From Halomonas maura (GTDB taxonomy: Bacteria > Pseudomonadota > Gammaproteobacteria > Pseudomonadales > Halomonadaceae): DNA of 64,000 nt. The DNA is taken from the NCBI RefSeq assembly GCF_030409305.1, contig NZ_JAUFPQ010000009.1:62001-126000 (forward strand), given 5' to 3'. Position numbers and translations under genes: made by a program. Under the pieces are notes generated by a model. The model was given only the letters and a program-made list of their open reading frames with translations, was not told where the DNA came from and did no database searches. Every line of letters begins with the position of its first letter. Positions within the stretch are counted from its first letter, which is position 1. Shown here one piece after another: positions 50,689 through 60,886 of the stretch.

Positions 50689-52524
50689 TCATGCATTCTC
50701 GGCCATCCGCTGGAAAGTTGCATTACGCTCGACCAGCTCGTCAAAAGTGCCGCTGTCAATGACGCGCCCGGCCTCCAGGAGGTAGATACAGCCGCACGAC
50801 CTGACTGTCGCCAGGCGATGGGCAACCATGACAATGGTCTTCCTTCCCGAAAAGTCATGAATGGCATCGATGACCAGACGTTCGGTAATGCCATCCAGAG
50901 CGCTGGTAGCTTCGTCCATGACCAGGACCTCTGCGTCATCATACAGGGCCCGCGCGATGCCGATCCGTTGGCGTTGCCCCCCCGAGAGTTGAATGCCGCG
51001 TTCACCGACCCGAGTGTCCAGGCCGTCGGGCAGACGCTCCACAAGTTCTTCGAGGTGAGCCATCTTGGCGGCATGCCGGACCTTGGCATCGTCAATTCGT
51101 GCCCTGGGCAGGCCAAAGGCAATGTTTTCCCGAATGCTGGAATCGGCCAGGAAGATGCTTTGGGGAACGAAGCCAAGGCTGTTCTGCCAAGCACGGCGCC
51201 GGTCAGGGGTCAGGGGTTGGCCATCCAGCAGAATCTGCCCTTGGTCAGGCACAATCAATCCGAGAAGCAGGTCGATGATCGTACTCTTGCCACACCCTGA
51301 TGCACCGACCAGACCGATGACGCCATTGACGGGAATGGTCAGATTGATGTCTTCCAGCGTGGCCTCCCTCTTGCCGGGATAGCGGAACGTGATGTTTTCC
51401 AGGTCGATGGAATGGACGGGCACCCATTTCTCGTCCCTGAGCGTTGACGCGTCCTGGTCGCTCTCGGCCTGACTGGCCTCCAGGTCATCCTGCAGGTTGG
51501 TGAAAGACGCGATGTTGCCACGCACCGTCGCCAGCCCGCGGTAGATTTGCTGGAAGGCCGGCATCAGCTTGAACCCTGCCATGGCATACACGGAGAGAAT
51601 GGGCAGGATGGTGCTCAGGTTGCCCTGATGAGCGATCAGCAAATAAAGAACCAGCGATATGACTGCACCAAAGGCAACCAGCTCCATAAGATAACGGGGT
51701 GAATGGCTCAACGCCATGGTGGTGCCCTTGGCATACCCCAGTTGTCGGCTCGACTTTTCGAATCGACGATTGAATTCGGATTGGCGGCCCAGCAGTAATG
51801 TGTCCTTGATGCCGCCGAATCCTTCGTTCATTAATTTAAAGCGCAGGCGGTTGGTCTTGCTCACCGCGATGCCATTGTTGATCAACTTGCGACGGACAGT
51901 GCGATAAAGCACCCAGTAGATAAAGCTGAATAATGCTAGCCCGCTTAATGCTACCCAGGGATTGAACAGGAAGATGGCTGTCGAAATAAACAAGGCCAAG
52001 GCGATTTTGGCGTTTATTTGCATTAGTGGCGACAGGACATTGTCGCTGATTCGCCTGCACTCCTGGGCGAGCTTGTTGGTAAGGTCGCTGCTGCTGCCAG
52101 CGGAATGGAACAGCCAGTCCTGCTGCATGTAATGCTTGTATAGGCGCGTACTCAGCTCGGCCCCCACTTGCTGAGAATAGAGTGATAGTTTCCAGGTGGT
52201 GAGGATGGAAAAAATGGCGGCAACGGTCAATACGCCCAGCACACCCAGTCCTAGCCAGAATAGGAAAGTGGTGGGTTCTCCATTGCCGTGCAGGCGATAG
52301 AAGTCAGCTAGGATTCCCTGCCCTTCAAGGATGCTCATATTCCCCACTACCGCCATGAATCCGCCGATGGCGGCGATGCTGGAGAGTTCTGCGATGGACA
52401 TCGCGCCGACCAATAGTTGCAAGCGGAAAAGTCGCTTGCGTTGTTCGGCTGTCAGCAGCCGGTAAAGTCGTTTTATACTGGGTAGCAACGGATAGGGAGA
52501 TATTTGCTTGACCAGAGGTTCCAT
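50689..52524 (-). CDS. ABC exporter (fused permease-ATPase), flippase-like
   Basis: 611 aa half-transporter: six spans in the first ~330 residues, then an ATPase with Walker A GASGCGKST, signature LSGGQRQRIGIARAL and Walker B VLVMDEATSALD. Closest in feel to PglK/MsbA-type lipid-linked glycan flippases, fitting the acyltransferase nearby. I start at 52524 (MEPLVKQ), with GGGAG upstream; the frame extends 18 codons further. AT-richer than core genes. Confidence 0.82.
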   Translation of the reverse strand: MEPLVKQISPYPLLPSIKRLYRLLTAEQRKRLFRLQLLVGAMSIAELSSIAAIGGFMAVVGNMSILEGQGILADFYRLHGNGEPTTFLFWLGLGVLGVLTVAAIFSILTTWKLSLYSQQVGAELSTRLYKHYMQQDWLFHSAGSSSDLTNKLAQECRRISDNVLSPLMQINAKIALALFISTAIFLFNPWVALSGLALFSFIYWVLYRTVRRKLINNGIAVSKTNRLRFKLMNEGFGGIKDTLLLGRQSEFNRRFEKSSRQLGYAKGTTMALSHSPRYLMELVAFGAVISLVLYLLIAHQGNLSTILPILSVYAMAGFKLMPAFQQIYRGLATVRGNIASFTNLQDDLEASQAESDQDASTLRDEKWVPVHSIDLENITFRYPGKREATLEDINLTIPVNGVIGLVGASGCGKSTIIDLLLGLIVPDQGQILLDGQPLTPDRRRAWQNSLGFVPQSIFLADSSIRENIAFGLPRARIDDAKVRHAAKMAHLEELVERLPDGLDTRVGERGIQLSGGQRQRIGIARALYDDAEVLVMDEATSALDGITERLVIDAIHDFSGRKTIVMVAHRLATVRSCGCIYLLEAGRVIDSGTFDELVERNATFQRMAENA

Positions 52525-52771
52525 ATATAACTCCCTCACAGCATGTGAGATGACTCCGCGCCGAATTGAAGCCTTCAATTCTTCATGACGAACATCATAA
52601 CTAATGGTAACAGATGTGATGAAAAATGTTACTTGCTGTGAGCTTGGTAGCTAATGGTTTTTCTAGTACTGATGCGAGGGAAGTCTACGTCGAGGTACTT
52701 ATGACATTGGTCATAAATCCGGACACTTTTCATAGTGTTGCACTGGGAATGCAATCTCGCCGAGCCAGCCG

Positions 52772-53704
52772 TCAATCCACGTGAGTGACGGCCTGATGCC
52801 GGGAGTCGAGATGCCAGGGTATGCCGAGTCGTGCATTGCGCTCGAGTTCGGCGATGACCTGGGCGCCGAGCAAGAGGATGACGGCGCCAACCTCGAGGGA
52901 CAGCAACACCACGATCAGGGTCGCCAGCGAGCCGTAGACGGCATTCACGAAGGACAGGTTCTCGAAGTAGAACACCAGCAGCAGCCGGACGCCCTCCCAC
53001 AGCAGGGCGGCGACGAAGCCGCCGACGACGGCGCGGTGTACGGCGATGCGCACCACTGGAAGGACCTTGTAGATCGCGCTGAAGAGCAGGAAGACACCGG
53101 CGAAGCTGGTCAGGTTGAGGGCGGTGCCGGAGAGCCCCGCCAGGGGCAGTTCGCGACCCAGCACCGCCATCCACAGCGCATTGACCGCGTTGGCCAGGCT
53201 CACCAGCAGGGTCAGGCCCAGCAGGCCGGCGCCCAGCACCACCATGAAGGCATAGGGCATCAATACCGAGACCCAGATCGAGCGACCGGTGTGGGTATCC
53301 GGGGCGTGGAAGATGATCGCCAGGGCATCCTCGAGCATGCGAAAGGCAAAGGAGCTGAACACCAGCAGCACCGGAATGCCGAGGATGCCGATGGCATCCC
53401 GGGAGTCGAGCAGGGTGCGCACGGCGTCCAGCAGCACCTCGGCGTGGGCCGGCGCGAGGTGCCGGGCCTGGATGGCCAGCACGCCCAGCAGGTGCTGCTC
53501 GTCCACCACCTGGGCAAGCAGCACCACCAGCAGCGCGAACAGCGGGACGATGGAGAGCAGGATGTTGTAGCCGACACCGCCGGCCAGCAGGATCCCCCGG
53601 TTGCGCAGGAAGGCTCCCAGGACCCGCCAGGCGAAATGGCCCACCCGTGACAGAAGGGTGAGCACGCGGTGGCGGTCGGGGAGGCGGTCCGGCGCTGCAG
53701 TCAT
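52772..53704 (-). CDS. YihY / BrkB-family membrane protein (UPF0761)
   Basis: 310 aa with six spans, including the family segment GGVGYNILLSIVPLFALLVV. Once mis-annotated as ribonuclease BN; the true role is uncertain. ATG at 53704 chosen; a TTG two codons upstream is possible. Core-like composition marks the end of the accessory stretch. Confidence 0.82.
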   Translation of the reverse strand: MTAAPDRLPDRHRVLTLLSRVGHFAWRVLGAFLRNRGILLAGGVGYNILLSIVPLFALLVVLLAQVVDEQHLLGVLAIQARHLAPAHAEVLLDAVRTLLDSRDAIGILGIPVLLVFSSFAFRMLEDALAIIFHAPDTHTGRSIWVSVLMPYAFMVVLGAGLLGLTLLVSLANAVNALWMAVLGRELPLAGLSGTALNLTSFAGVFLLFSAIYKVLPVVRIAVHRAVVGGFVAALLWEGVRLLLVFYFENLSFVNAVYGSLATLIVVLLSLEVGAVILLLGAQVIAELERNARLGIPWHLDSRHQAVTHVD

Positions 53705-53991
53705 GGGCAATCCGGTCGGGGGGCTTTCGGCATGATACGCCGAGGGCCGCCGTTGGCGTCAATCCTGACCCTGCGTCCCACCCGGTCGTCTCCCGGCCGG
53801 ATGGGCGCGGTCAGCACGGGCCGTTCGGCGGAGCCTGCCGGATAGGGCGCTCTTTCGGTACCGCCTAGGGTGGTGCCGGACGGGGCAATCGCCGAGACCC
53901 GTCGGCGCTTCGCGGTGTATGCTGACAGGGTCGCCGGTGCGCCTGCCCAGGGTGTCGCTGGCCCCAGCCAATGATCAACGGAGAATGCCCG

Positions 53992-55131
53992 ATGGCCGAT
54001 AGCTCGATGGGACAGCTATTCAAGGACAATCGTGTCAGAGGCCTGGCGGCCGTGGCGGTGGTTGCCATCGTCTGGGCCCTGGTGGCCCAGTCCAGCGTGA
54101 GTTCCAGCAACGAGGCGCGCAAGTCGCTGCAGGCGCGACTGGAGTCGGCGTTGGCGGAAAACGAGTCGCTGTCCGGGCGCCTTGCCCAGCTGAACGAGGC
54201 CGAGACCGACGTCGAGAGCCTCCAGGCGACGATCGAGGAGCTGGAGACCCGCCGTCAGGATGCCGAGGCCGAGCTCGAGACCAAGACGGCCGAGCTGAGC
54301 AGCGCCCAGAACCAGCTCGAGGAGGTGCGCGCCCGCGTCGAGACCATGCAGACCGAGGCCGAGAGCGCCGAGGGGCGGCTGGCCGAGGCCGAGGCCGCCC
54401 TGACCGATGTCCAGCAGCAGGCCAAGGACGCCGAGCGGAGCCGCGACGACGCCCAGGCGGCTCGCGACGAGGCCGAGGCCGCCCGCGAGCAGGCCGAGCA
54501 GGCCCGGCAGCAGGCCGCCGACCAGCGCGAGGCGATGACCCAGGAGATCACCGCCCTGGAGGAGCAGATCGGCGAGCTAGAGGGCTCCCTGGAGGCACTC
54601 AACCAGGAGCAGCAGACCCTGCAGGCCCAGCGTGACGAGACGCGCTCGCAGTTCGAGGACCTCAAGGTGGCGATCCAGGACGGCCGTGAGGAACTCGCCG
54701 GGATCGACTCCCAGGTCGAGGCGCGGCGCCGCCAGCTCGAGCAGCTGAACACGCAGCTGGACGCCTGGCGCGAGCAGCTGGACGAACTCGACACCCAGGT
54801 CGCCGAGAGCGCCGCCGAGACCGATGCTGGCTCCACCGACAGCGGCCAGGCTTCCACTTCCGGCGAGTCGGAGGCCACCTCGGCCGGCGGTTCCGGGGCG
54901 GGCGACAGCGGCCAGGCTTCCACTTCCGGCGAGTCGGAGGCCACCTCGGCCGGCGGCTCCGGGGCGGGCGACAGCGGCCAGGCCTCCGCTTCCGGCGAGT
55001 CGCAGGACGCCAGCGCTGCGGAGCCATCGTCACAGGGTTCCACGCCCGACGAGGGCGATCAGGACGTCAGTGGCGGGGAGCCGTCGACGGATGACGCCGA
55101 GGCAGCGTCCATGGAGTCCTCGGAGTCGTAA
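53992..55131 (+). CDS. Membrane-anchored coiled-coil protein with Ser/Gly-rich tail
   Basis: 379 aa. One N-terminal span (residues about 17-33), a long Glu/Ala/Gln-rich coiled coil (about 40-280), then a disordered acidic Ser/Gly tail containing a 22-residue tandem repeat. GGAGA is 7 nt before the ATG at 53992. Unknown function; the shape suggests a periplasmic or cell-envelope spacer. Not a known family by eye. Confidence 0.65.
   Translation: MADSSMGQLFKDNRVRGLAAVAVVAIVWALVAQSSVSSSNEARKSLQARLESALAENESLSGRLAQLNEAETDVESLQATIEELETRRQDAEAELETKTAELSSAQNQLEEVRARVETMQTEAESAEGRLAEAEAALTDVQQQAKDAERSRDDAQAARDEAEAAREQAEQARQQAADQREAMTQEITALEEQIGELEGSLEALNQEQQTLQAQRDETRSQFEDLKVAIQDGREELAGIDSQVEARRRQLEQLNTQLDAWREQLDELDTQVAESAAETDAGSTDSGQASTSGESEATSAGGSGAGDSGQASTSGESEATSAGGSGAGDSGQASASGESQDASAAEPSSQGSTPDEGDQDVSGGEPSTDDAEAASMESSES
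54838..55010 (+). repeat. 66-bp in-frame tandem repeat
   Basis: Units at 54838, 54904 and 54970 (two full, one partial) encode DSGQASTSGESEATSAGG-type repeats in the tail of the coiled-coil protein. The first two are almost identical, so they are recent and length-variable. Confidence 0.85.
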
Positions 55132-55285
55132 TCCATCCGCTAGCTGTCGGGCCCAGGGGGCGCGCCGCGGCGTGCCCCCTGTCGCTTTCAGGCAGGTGCC
55201 GGCATTGCATCGGGGCGCGCCGTGACGGGTATACTGGCGCCAGTTGCCGCCTGGGCGGCACCGCCAACTGCACAAGGAGCGAGTC

Positions 55286-56089
55286 GTGATCGAAGGGGTC
55301 AAGCACATCGTCGCCGTGGCGTCCGGCAAGGGCGGGGTGGGCAAGTCCACCGTCACCGCCAATCTGGCGCTGGCCATGGCCGCCGAGGGCTATCGCGTGG
55401 GGGTTCTCGATGCCGATATCTACGGGCCCAGCCAGGCCCAGATGCTCGGCGTCGGCGAGGGCGTGCGTCCCGAGGCCGCCGGCGAGAATCGCATGAAGCC
55501 GCTTCAGGCTCATGGCATCCAGGCCATGTCCATGGCCTTCATGGTCGATATCCGCGAGCCCATGGTATGGCGTGGCCCGATGGTGGCCGGTGCCTTCCAG
55601 CAGCTGCTGACCCAGACCGTCTGGGACGACCTGGACGTGCTGTTCATCGACATGCCGCCGGGCACCGGGGACATCCAGCTGACCCTGGCCCAGAAGGTAC
55701 CGGTCGATGGCGCCGTGATCGTCACCACGCCACAGGACATCGCCCTGCTGGATGCCCGCAAGGGCATCGAGATGTTCCGCAAGGTCAACGTGCCGGTGCT
55801 CGGCGTGGTGGAGAACATGAGCCTGCACACTTGCTCCCACTGTGGCCACAGCGAGCCGATCTTCGGCGAGGGCGGCGGCGAGCGCATCGCCGGCGAATAC
55901 GACACCCGGGTACTGGGGCGCCTGCCACTGGCGCTGTCGGTCCGCGAGCAGGCCGACGGGGGATGCCCCACCGTGGTGGCCGAGCCGGAGGGGGAGGTGA
56001 CCGCCACCTTCCGTGACATGGCCCGCCAGGTGGCCGACCAGCTCAAGGGCGCGGCTGACGAGGGACCGGAGATCTCCTTCAGCGACTGA
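55286..56089 (+). CDS. apbC: Mrp/ApbC Fe-S cluster carrier ATPase
   Basis: 267 aa ParA-type P-loop protein that carries [4Fe-4S] clusters. Deviant Walker A ASGKGGVGKST, Walker B LFIDMPPGTGD, and the cluster-binding CxxC in TCSHCGHSEP. No N-terminal DUF59 domain. Start is a GTG at 55286 with AAGGAG upstream; the frame opens earlier at 55244 without a good site. Followed by structured element copy 3, then dcd. Confidence 0.9.
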   Translation: MIEGVKHIVAVASGKGGVGKSTVTANLALAMAAEGYRVGVLDADIYGPSQAQMLGVGEGVRPEAAGENRMKPLQAHGIQAMSMAFMVDIREPMVWRGPMVAGAFQQLLTQTVWDDLDVLFIDMPPGTGDIQLTLAQKVPVDGAVIVTTPQDIALLDARKGIEMFRKVNVPVLGVVENMSLHTCSHCGHSEPIFGEGGGERIAGEYDTRVLGRLPLALSVREQADGGCPTVVAEPEGEVTATFRDMARQVADQLKGAADEGPEISFSD

Positions 56090-56122
56090 GGCCAGATCAA
56101 TCTAAGTTGGATATGACAAGTA

Positions 56123-56231
56123 GGCGCTGGGGGCAGGTCGAAGAGGAGGTCCTACGCCAAGGATGGCGTCGGTAGCGCCCAGGGAAGGGTTCACAGCGCC
56201 TCCTCGCAGACCTGTCACCAGATCAGCCGCG
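56123..56231 (+). repeat. Structured intercistronic element, copy 3 (apbC-dcd), short form
   Basis: About 109 nt. Keeps the closing stems CAGGTC (56134) with GACCTG (56209) and GAGGAGG (56143) with CCTCCTC (56199), and the inner stem ACGCC (56154) with GGCGT (56165), but lacks the three internal hairpins: a 6-nt loop replaces them. The outer stem sequence differs from copies 1 and 2 but still pairs. Confidence 0.8.
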
Positions 56232-56343
56232 CGACACGGCAAGCTGCGTTACCTTTACCGAGGCGACGAGAAATGACGCCCGACCCCGGGGCCGCTATCA
56301 TGGCGGCCCCGATTCTTTCGATCACACCCATCAGGACGACCCC

Positions 56344-56910
56344 ATGAGCATCAAATCCGACCACTGGATCCGCCGCATGGCCGCGCGGGAAGGCATGATC
56401 GAGCCCTTCGAGGCCGACCAGGTGCGCTATGTGAACGACCGGCGGGTGATCTCCTACGGGACGTCCAGCTACGGCTACGATGTGCGCTGCTCCGACGAGT
56501 TCAAGGTCTTCACCAACATCCACTCGGCGGTGGTCGACCCCAAGGCCTTCGACGACAAGAGCTTCGTCGATATCAAGGGCGATGTCTGCGTGATCCCGCC
56601 CAACTCCTTCGCCCTGGCGCGCACCGTGGAGTATTTTCGCATCCCGCGCAGCGTGCTGACGATCTGCCTCGGCAAGTCCACCTATGCCCGTTGCGGGATC
56701 ATCGTCAACGTCACGCCCCTGGAGCCGGAGTGGGAAGGGCACGTGACCCTGGAGTTCTCCAACACCACCAACCTGCCGGCCAAGATCTACGCCAACGAGG
56801 GCGTGGCCCAGATGCTGTTCCTCGAGTCCGACGAGGTCTGCGCCACCTCCTACAAGGACCGTGGCGGCAAGTATATGGGGCAGAGGGGCGTGACTCTCCC
56901 GCGGACCTGA
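56344..56910 (+). CDS. dcd: dCTP deaminase
   Basis: 188 aa trimer-forming enzyme converting dCTP to dUTP for thymidylate synthesis. Family residues present: [24 protein letters not shown], and the catalytic Glu region [15 protein letters not shown]. Short gap after apbC; likely its own promoter. Confidence 0.95.
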   Translation: MSIKSDHWIRRMAAREGMIEPFEADQVRYVNDRRVISYGTSSYGYDVRCSDEFKVFTNIHSAVVDPKAFDDKSFVDIKGDVCVIPPNSFALARTVEYFRIPRSVLTICLGKSTYARCGIIVNVTPLEPEWEGHVTLEFSNTTNLPAKIYANEGVAQMLFLESDEVCATSYKDRGGKYMGQRGVTLPRT

Positions 56911-56971
56911 GAAAGCGTCGATTCGCTGCTGCGCTTGCCATCCTGGCCGACGGCGGTGCTCGGAATCCTCA

Positions 56972-56985
56972 TGTAGCAGGCTACA
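56972..56985. repeat. Small palindromic hairpin after dcd
   Basis: TGTAGC-AG-GCTACA, a perfect 6-bp stem, in a 170-bp gap between convergent dcd and purN. No other feature in the gap apart from the purMN terminator. Confidence 0.4.
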
Positions 56986-57082
56986 CTCCGGTTCCTGCGC
57001 TCCGGCGGCGACCAGCCTGGCGTCGCTCGCGACGCAAATCGCCGGCTTTCTTGTTGTATACGTGGTCTATCAGCGTAATAAA

Positions 57083-57117
57083 AAGACAGCCCCGCCGGCA
57101 TCAGGCGGGGCTGTCTT
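57083..57117 (-). terminator. Intrinsic terminator of purMN
   Basis: 14-bp stem AAGACAGCCCCGCC / GGCGGGGCTGTCTT with a 7-nt loop. On the minus strand it is followed by a run of T, a complete Rho-independent terminator, 26 nt past the purN stop. Confidence 0.85.
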
Positions 57118-57142
57118 GTAGCTGGCCGAGGCGAAGGCTGAA

Positions 57143-57883
57143 TTACTCCTCGGCGTCCTCGTCCAGTTCCTCGGCCGCATCGGCGTGGGAGAGGCGCATG
57201 CCGGAGGGCGGCAGGGGAGTGCCGTCCATGGTGGCGGCGTCGCCGGCCAGCTTCAGGCGACCCTCGAGGAACCAGCGGACCGCGATCGGGAAGATCAGGT
57301 GTTCCCGGGCCTGCACCTTGGCCTTGAGGCTGTCCTCGGTATCGTCCGGGGCGATCGCCACCTCGGCCTGCAGCGCCACCGGGCCGCCGTCGAGCTCCTC
57401 GGTGACGAAGTGCACGCTGCAGCCGTGGCTGGCCACGCCATCGGCCAGGGCCCGGGCGTGGGTATGCAGCCCCTGGTAGGCCGGCAGCAGGGAAGGGTGG
57501 ATATTGAGCATGCGCCCCAGGAAGCGCTGCACGAAGCGCGGCGTGAGGATGCGCATGAAGCCGGCCAGCACCACCAGGTCGGGCTCGTGGCGCTCGATGA
57601 CCTTGATCAGGGCGCCATCGAAGGCCTCGCGGCTCTCGTACTCCCGGTGGGGCAGGGCGACCGCATCGATGCCGGCGTCCCGGGCCCGCCTGAGGCCATA
57701 GGCGTCGGGCTGGTTGGAGATTACGGCGACGATCTCGCCGCCGAGCTCGTCGTGTTGCTGGGCGTCGATCAGCGCCTGCAGGTTGCTGCCGCTGCCCGAG
57801 ATCAGCACCACCACCCGCCGGGCCTCGGCGGGTTCGGGGGTGAAGTCCTGCAGGGTGTCGCTCTGGTAGCCGGACTCGCTCAT
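57143..57883 (-). CDS. purN: Phosphoribosylglycinamide formyltransferase
   Basis: 246 aa. Uses 10-formyl-THF to formylate GAR in purine synthesis. [17 protein letters not shown], catalytic [12 protein letters not shown] (Asn/His), and the Asp in [11 protein letters not shown] ~20-residue N-terminal extension and an acidic tail ([11 protein letters not shown]) are longer than in E. coli. Its ATG overlaps the purM stop. Confidence 0.94.
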   Translation of the reverse strand: MSESGYQSDTLQDFTPEPAEARRVVVLISGSGSNLQALIDAQQHDELGGEIVAVISNQPDAYGLRRARDAGIDAVALPHREYESREAFDGALIKVIERHEPDLVVLAGFMRILTPRFVQRFLGRMLNIHPSLLPAYQGLHTHARALADGVASHGCSVHFVTEELDGGPVALQAEVAIAPDDTEDSLKAKVQAREHLIFPIAVRWFLEGRLKLAGDAATMDGTPLPPSGMRLSHADAAEELDEDAEE

Positions 57884-58953
57884 GCCTTGAGGTTCTCCAG
57901 ACGGACCGCGTCCTCGCCCTCGCCGCGGGCGACGATCTCGCCGATGCGATGCACCGTCTCGCCGAGGCCCTGCAGGTGAGCGCGGGCCTGGTCGGCCTTC
58001 TCCGCCGGCACCACCAGCACCATGCCGATGCCGCAGTTGAGCACCCGGTGCATCTCGTGCTCGTCGACGTTGCCCTGCTCCTGCAGCCAGTCGAAGACGG
58101 CCGGGCGGGTCCAGCTGGCCACGTCGATGCGCGCGGCTGCCCCCTCGGGGAGCACGCGCGGCAGGTTCTCGAGCAGCCCGCCGCCGGTGATGTGCGAGAG
58201 CGCATGCACCGGCACGTCGGTCTCCTTGAGCAGCGACAGCAGTGGCTTGACGTAGATGCGGGTCGGAGCCAGCAGCGCCTCGCCGAGGGGTTGGCCGTCG
58301 ATGGCGGTGTCGAGGGAGGCGCCCGAGACCTCGAGGATCTTGCGGATCAGCGAGTAGCCGTTGGAGTGGGGGCCGGAGGAGGCCATGCCCAGCAGCACGT
58401 CGCCCTCGGCGACCCGCTGGCCGTCGAGGATCTCGTCCTTCTCGACGACACCGACGCAGAAGCCGGCCAGGTCGTAGTCGCTGCCGTCGTACATGCCGGG
58501 CATCTCGGCGGTCTCGCCGCCCACCAGGGCGCAGCCGGCCTGTTCGCAGCCCTCGCCGATGCCGGTCACCACGTCGGCGGCGATGTCCACATCCAGCTTG
58601 CCCGTGGCATAGTAGTCGAGGAACAGCAGCGGCTCGGCGCCGGCGACCACCAGGTCGTTGACGCACATGGCCACCAGGTCGATGCCGATGGTGTCGTGAC
58701 GGCCGAGATCCATCGCCAGGCGCAGCTTGGTGCCCACGCCGTCGGTGCCGGTCACCAGCACCGGCTCGCGATAGCCACTGGGCAGCTGGCACAGGGCGCC
58801 GAACCCGCCCAGGCCGCCCATCACCTCGGGGCGGGTGGTGCGGCGGGCGACGCCCTTGATGCGATCGACCAGGGCGTTGCCGGCATCGATGTCGACGCCG
58901 GCATCCTTGTAGCTGAGGGAAGCCCCGCTCGGGCGGTTGGTGGAATCGGTCAT
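57880..58953 (-). CDS. purM: Phosphoribosylformylglycinamidine cyclo-ligase
   Basis: 357 aa AIR synthetase. ATP-grip-like PurM fold: [14 protein letters not shown]-terminus, [25 protein letters not shown] and [10 protein letters not shown]. First gene of the purMN operon; divergent from perM, with the shared promoter gap at 58954-59108. Confidence 0.95.
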   Translation of the reverse strand: MTDSTNRPSGASLSYKDAGVDIDAGNALVDRIKGVARRTTRPEVMGGLGGFGALCQLPSGYREPVLVTGTDGVGTKLRLAMDLGRHDTIGIDLVAMCVNDLVVAGAEPLLFLDYYATGKLDVDIAADVVTGIGEGCEQAGCALVGGETAEMPGMYDGSDYDLAGFCVGVVEKDEILDGQRVAEGDVLLGMASSGPHSNGYSLIRKILEVSGASLDTAIDGQPLGEALLAPTRIYVKPLLSLLKETDVPVHALSHITGGGLLENLPRVLPEGAAARIDVASWTRPAVFDWLQEQGNVDEHEMHRVLNCGIGMVLVVPAEKADQARAHLQGLGETVHRIGEIVARGEGEDAVRLENLKA

Positions 58954-59108
58954 GACCTGTCCTGTGTGAACATTGCTGTCGAAGAGTCGTCCCGACGCCG
59001 TGGCGGGCCGCGTTCAGGGGCGCCACGGTGGGCAAGCGTGGGCAGGAATTGTAGCATCACGGCGCACGGCTCGCACCGCCGTGCCAGGCATCACACAGGG
59101 AGAGCGCG

Positions 59109-60185
59109 ATGCGCAGACAGGGGTGGATAGTGGCCGCGCTCGCGGCCCTGGGAGTGTGGTTCTTCATCAGCATCGAGCCGGTGCTGATGCCGTTCTTCGT
59201 CAGCATGGTGCTGGCCTATCTGGGCGACCCGCTGGCCGACCGGCTGGAGGCGCACGGGCTGTCACGCCGGCTCTCGGTGTCGGTGGTCTTCCTGCTGCTG
59301 ACGCTGGCCATCGTGCTGACCCTGCTGCTGGTGATCCCGCTGCTGGGCCGCCAGATCGGCCAGCTGGTCGAGCTGATGCCGGTGGCCCTGAACTGGATGC
59401 AGGGCAGCGTGCTGCCCAGGCTGCAGTCGCTGACCGGCATCGACCTGTCCACCGACTTCGACCAGATGCGTCAGGCCCTGCTGGCGAACTGGCGGGAGAC
59501 CGGCACCGTCGCCGCCACCCTGCTGGCCCAGGTATCCAAGTCGGGCCTGGCACTGGCCGCCTGGGTCGGCAACCTGGCGCTGATCCCGGTGGTGACCTTC
59601 TACCTGCTGCTCGACTGGGATGACCTGGTGGCCAAGCTGCGCGGCTCCCTGCCGCGCAGCTGGGAGCCCGCCGCGGTGCGCCTGGCCAGCGAGTGCGACG
59701 AGGTGCTGTCGGCCTTCCTGCGTGGCCAGCTGATCGTGATGCTGTGCCTGGGCGTGATCTATGCCATCGGCCTGACGCTGCTGGGGGTGAAGTTCGGCCT
59801 GCTGATCGGCCTGCTCTCCGGTCTGGCCAGCATCGTCCCCTACCTGGGGGTGATCGTGGGCATCTCGGTGGCCGGCCTGGTGACGTTCTTCCAGTTCGGT
59901 GATCTGCTGATGCTGCTCGCGGTGGCGGGGGTCTTCGGCTTCGGTCAGCTCGTCGAGAGTACCCTGCTGCAACCCAAGCTGCTGGGCGACAAGATCGGGC
60001 TGCACCCGGTGGCGGTGATCTTCGCCGTGCTGGCCGGTGGCCAGCTGTTCGGCTTCACCGGCGTGCTGCTGGCGCTGCCGGTGGCCGCCGTGGTGATGGT
60101 GGTGTTGCGTTATCTCCACGAGCATTATAAAAACAGCACACTTTATGACGCGGGCCACCGGCCCCAGGACGAGGAGTCGCCATGA
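59109..60185 (+). CDS. perM: PerM / AI-2E-family transporter
   Basis: 358 aa, about seven to eight spans, with the family core GQLIVMLCLGVIYAIGL and LQPKLLGDKIGLHPVAVIFAVL. Members export signals, ions or act as antiporters; the substrate is unknown. Ends in ATGA overlap with hda, the common perM-hda pairing. Confidence 0.85.
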   Translation: MRRQGWIVAALAALGVWFFISIEPVLMPFFVSMVLAYLGDPLADRLEAHGLSRRLSVSVVFLLLTLAIVLTLLLVIPLLGRQIGQLVELMPVALNWMQGSVLPRLQSLTGIDLSTDFDQMRQALLANWRETGTVAATLLAQVSKSGLALAAWVGNLALIPVVTFYLLLDWDDLVAKLRGSLPRSWEPAAVRLASECDEVLSAFLRGQLIVMLCLGVIYAIGLTLLGVKFGLLIGLLSGLASIVPYLGVIVGISVAGLVTFFQFGDLLMLLAVAGVFGFGQLVESTLLQPKLLGDKIGLHPVAVIFAVLAGGQLFGFTGVLLALPVAAVVMVVLRYLHEHYKNSTLYDAGHRPQDEESP

Positions 60186-60883
60186 GCCGTGCACCCGCAC
60201 AGCTGCCGCTGGGCGTGGGGCTGCGCGACGATGCCACCTTCGCCAACTTTCACCCCGGGCCCAGTGCCACCCTGGTCGACCGCCTCAAGCACCAGCTGGA
60301 CGACGCGGGGGAGCCCTTCCTGTATCTCTGGGGGGGCGACGGCGTGGGGCGCAGCCACCTGCTCCAGGCGGCCTGCCATGCGGCCTCCGACCGCGACCGC
60401 CGGGCGCTCTACCTGCCGCTGGAGGAGCTGGGCCACTTTCCGCCGCTGATGCTCGAGGAGGTCGAGCGCCTGGACCTGGTGGCCATCGACGACCTCGACC
60501 GGGTGGTCGGCCGCAGGCGCTGGGAGGAGGCCCTGTTCCATGCCTTCAACCGCCTGCGTGACGCGGGCAAGCGGCTGGTGATCGCCGCCGCCGCGCCGCC
60601 GCGGCAACTGGGCGTGGCCTTGCCGGACCTGGCCTCGCGACTGACCTGGGGGATGACCTTCCATGTCCAGGGTCTCGATGACGACGCCCGGCTGGAGGCC
60701 CTGCAACTGCGCGCCCGGGTGCGTGGCATGCAGCTTCCCGACGAGGTGGCGCGCTATATCCTGCACCGCGGGCCCCGGAAGCTGGAGGCGTTGTTCGCGG
60801 CGCTGGAGACCCTCGATCGGGCCTCGCTGTCGGCCCAGCGCAAGCTGACCATTCCCTTCGTCAAGCAGGCGCTGGGCTGGTAG
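60182..60883 (+). CDS. hda: DnaA regulatory inactivator Hda
   Basis: 233 aa AAA+ protein that, bound to the DNA-loaded sliding clamp, makes DnaA-ATP hydrolyse. N-terminal clamp-binding motif AQLPLGV, and Walker A GGDGVGRSHLL with the Arg-for-Lys substitution typical of Hda. Box VI Arg in LTWGMTF region. Overlaps perM. Confidence 0.93.
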   Translation: MSRAPAQLPLGVGLRDDATFANFHPGPSATLVDRLKHQLDDAGEPFLYLWGGDGVGRSHLLQAACHAASDRDRRALYLPLEELGHFPPLMLEEVERLDLVAIDDLDRVVGRRRWEEALFHAFNRLRDAGKRLVIAAAAPPRQLGVALPDLASRLTWGMTFHVQGLDDDARLEALQLRARVRGMQLPDEVARYILHRGPRKLEALFAALETLDRASLSAQRKLTIPFVKQALGW

Positions 60884-60886
60884 GCC

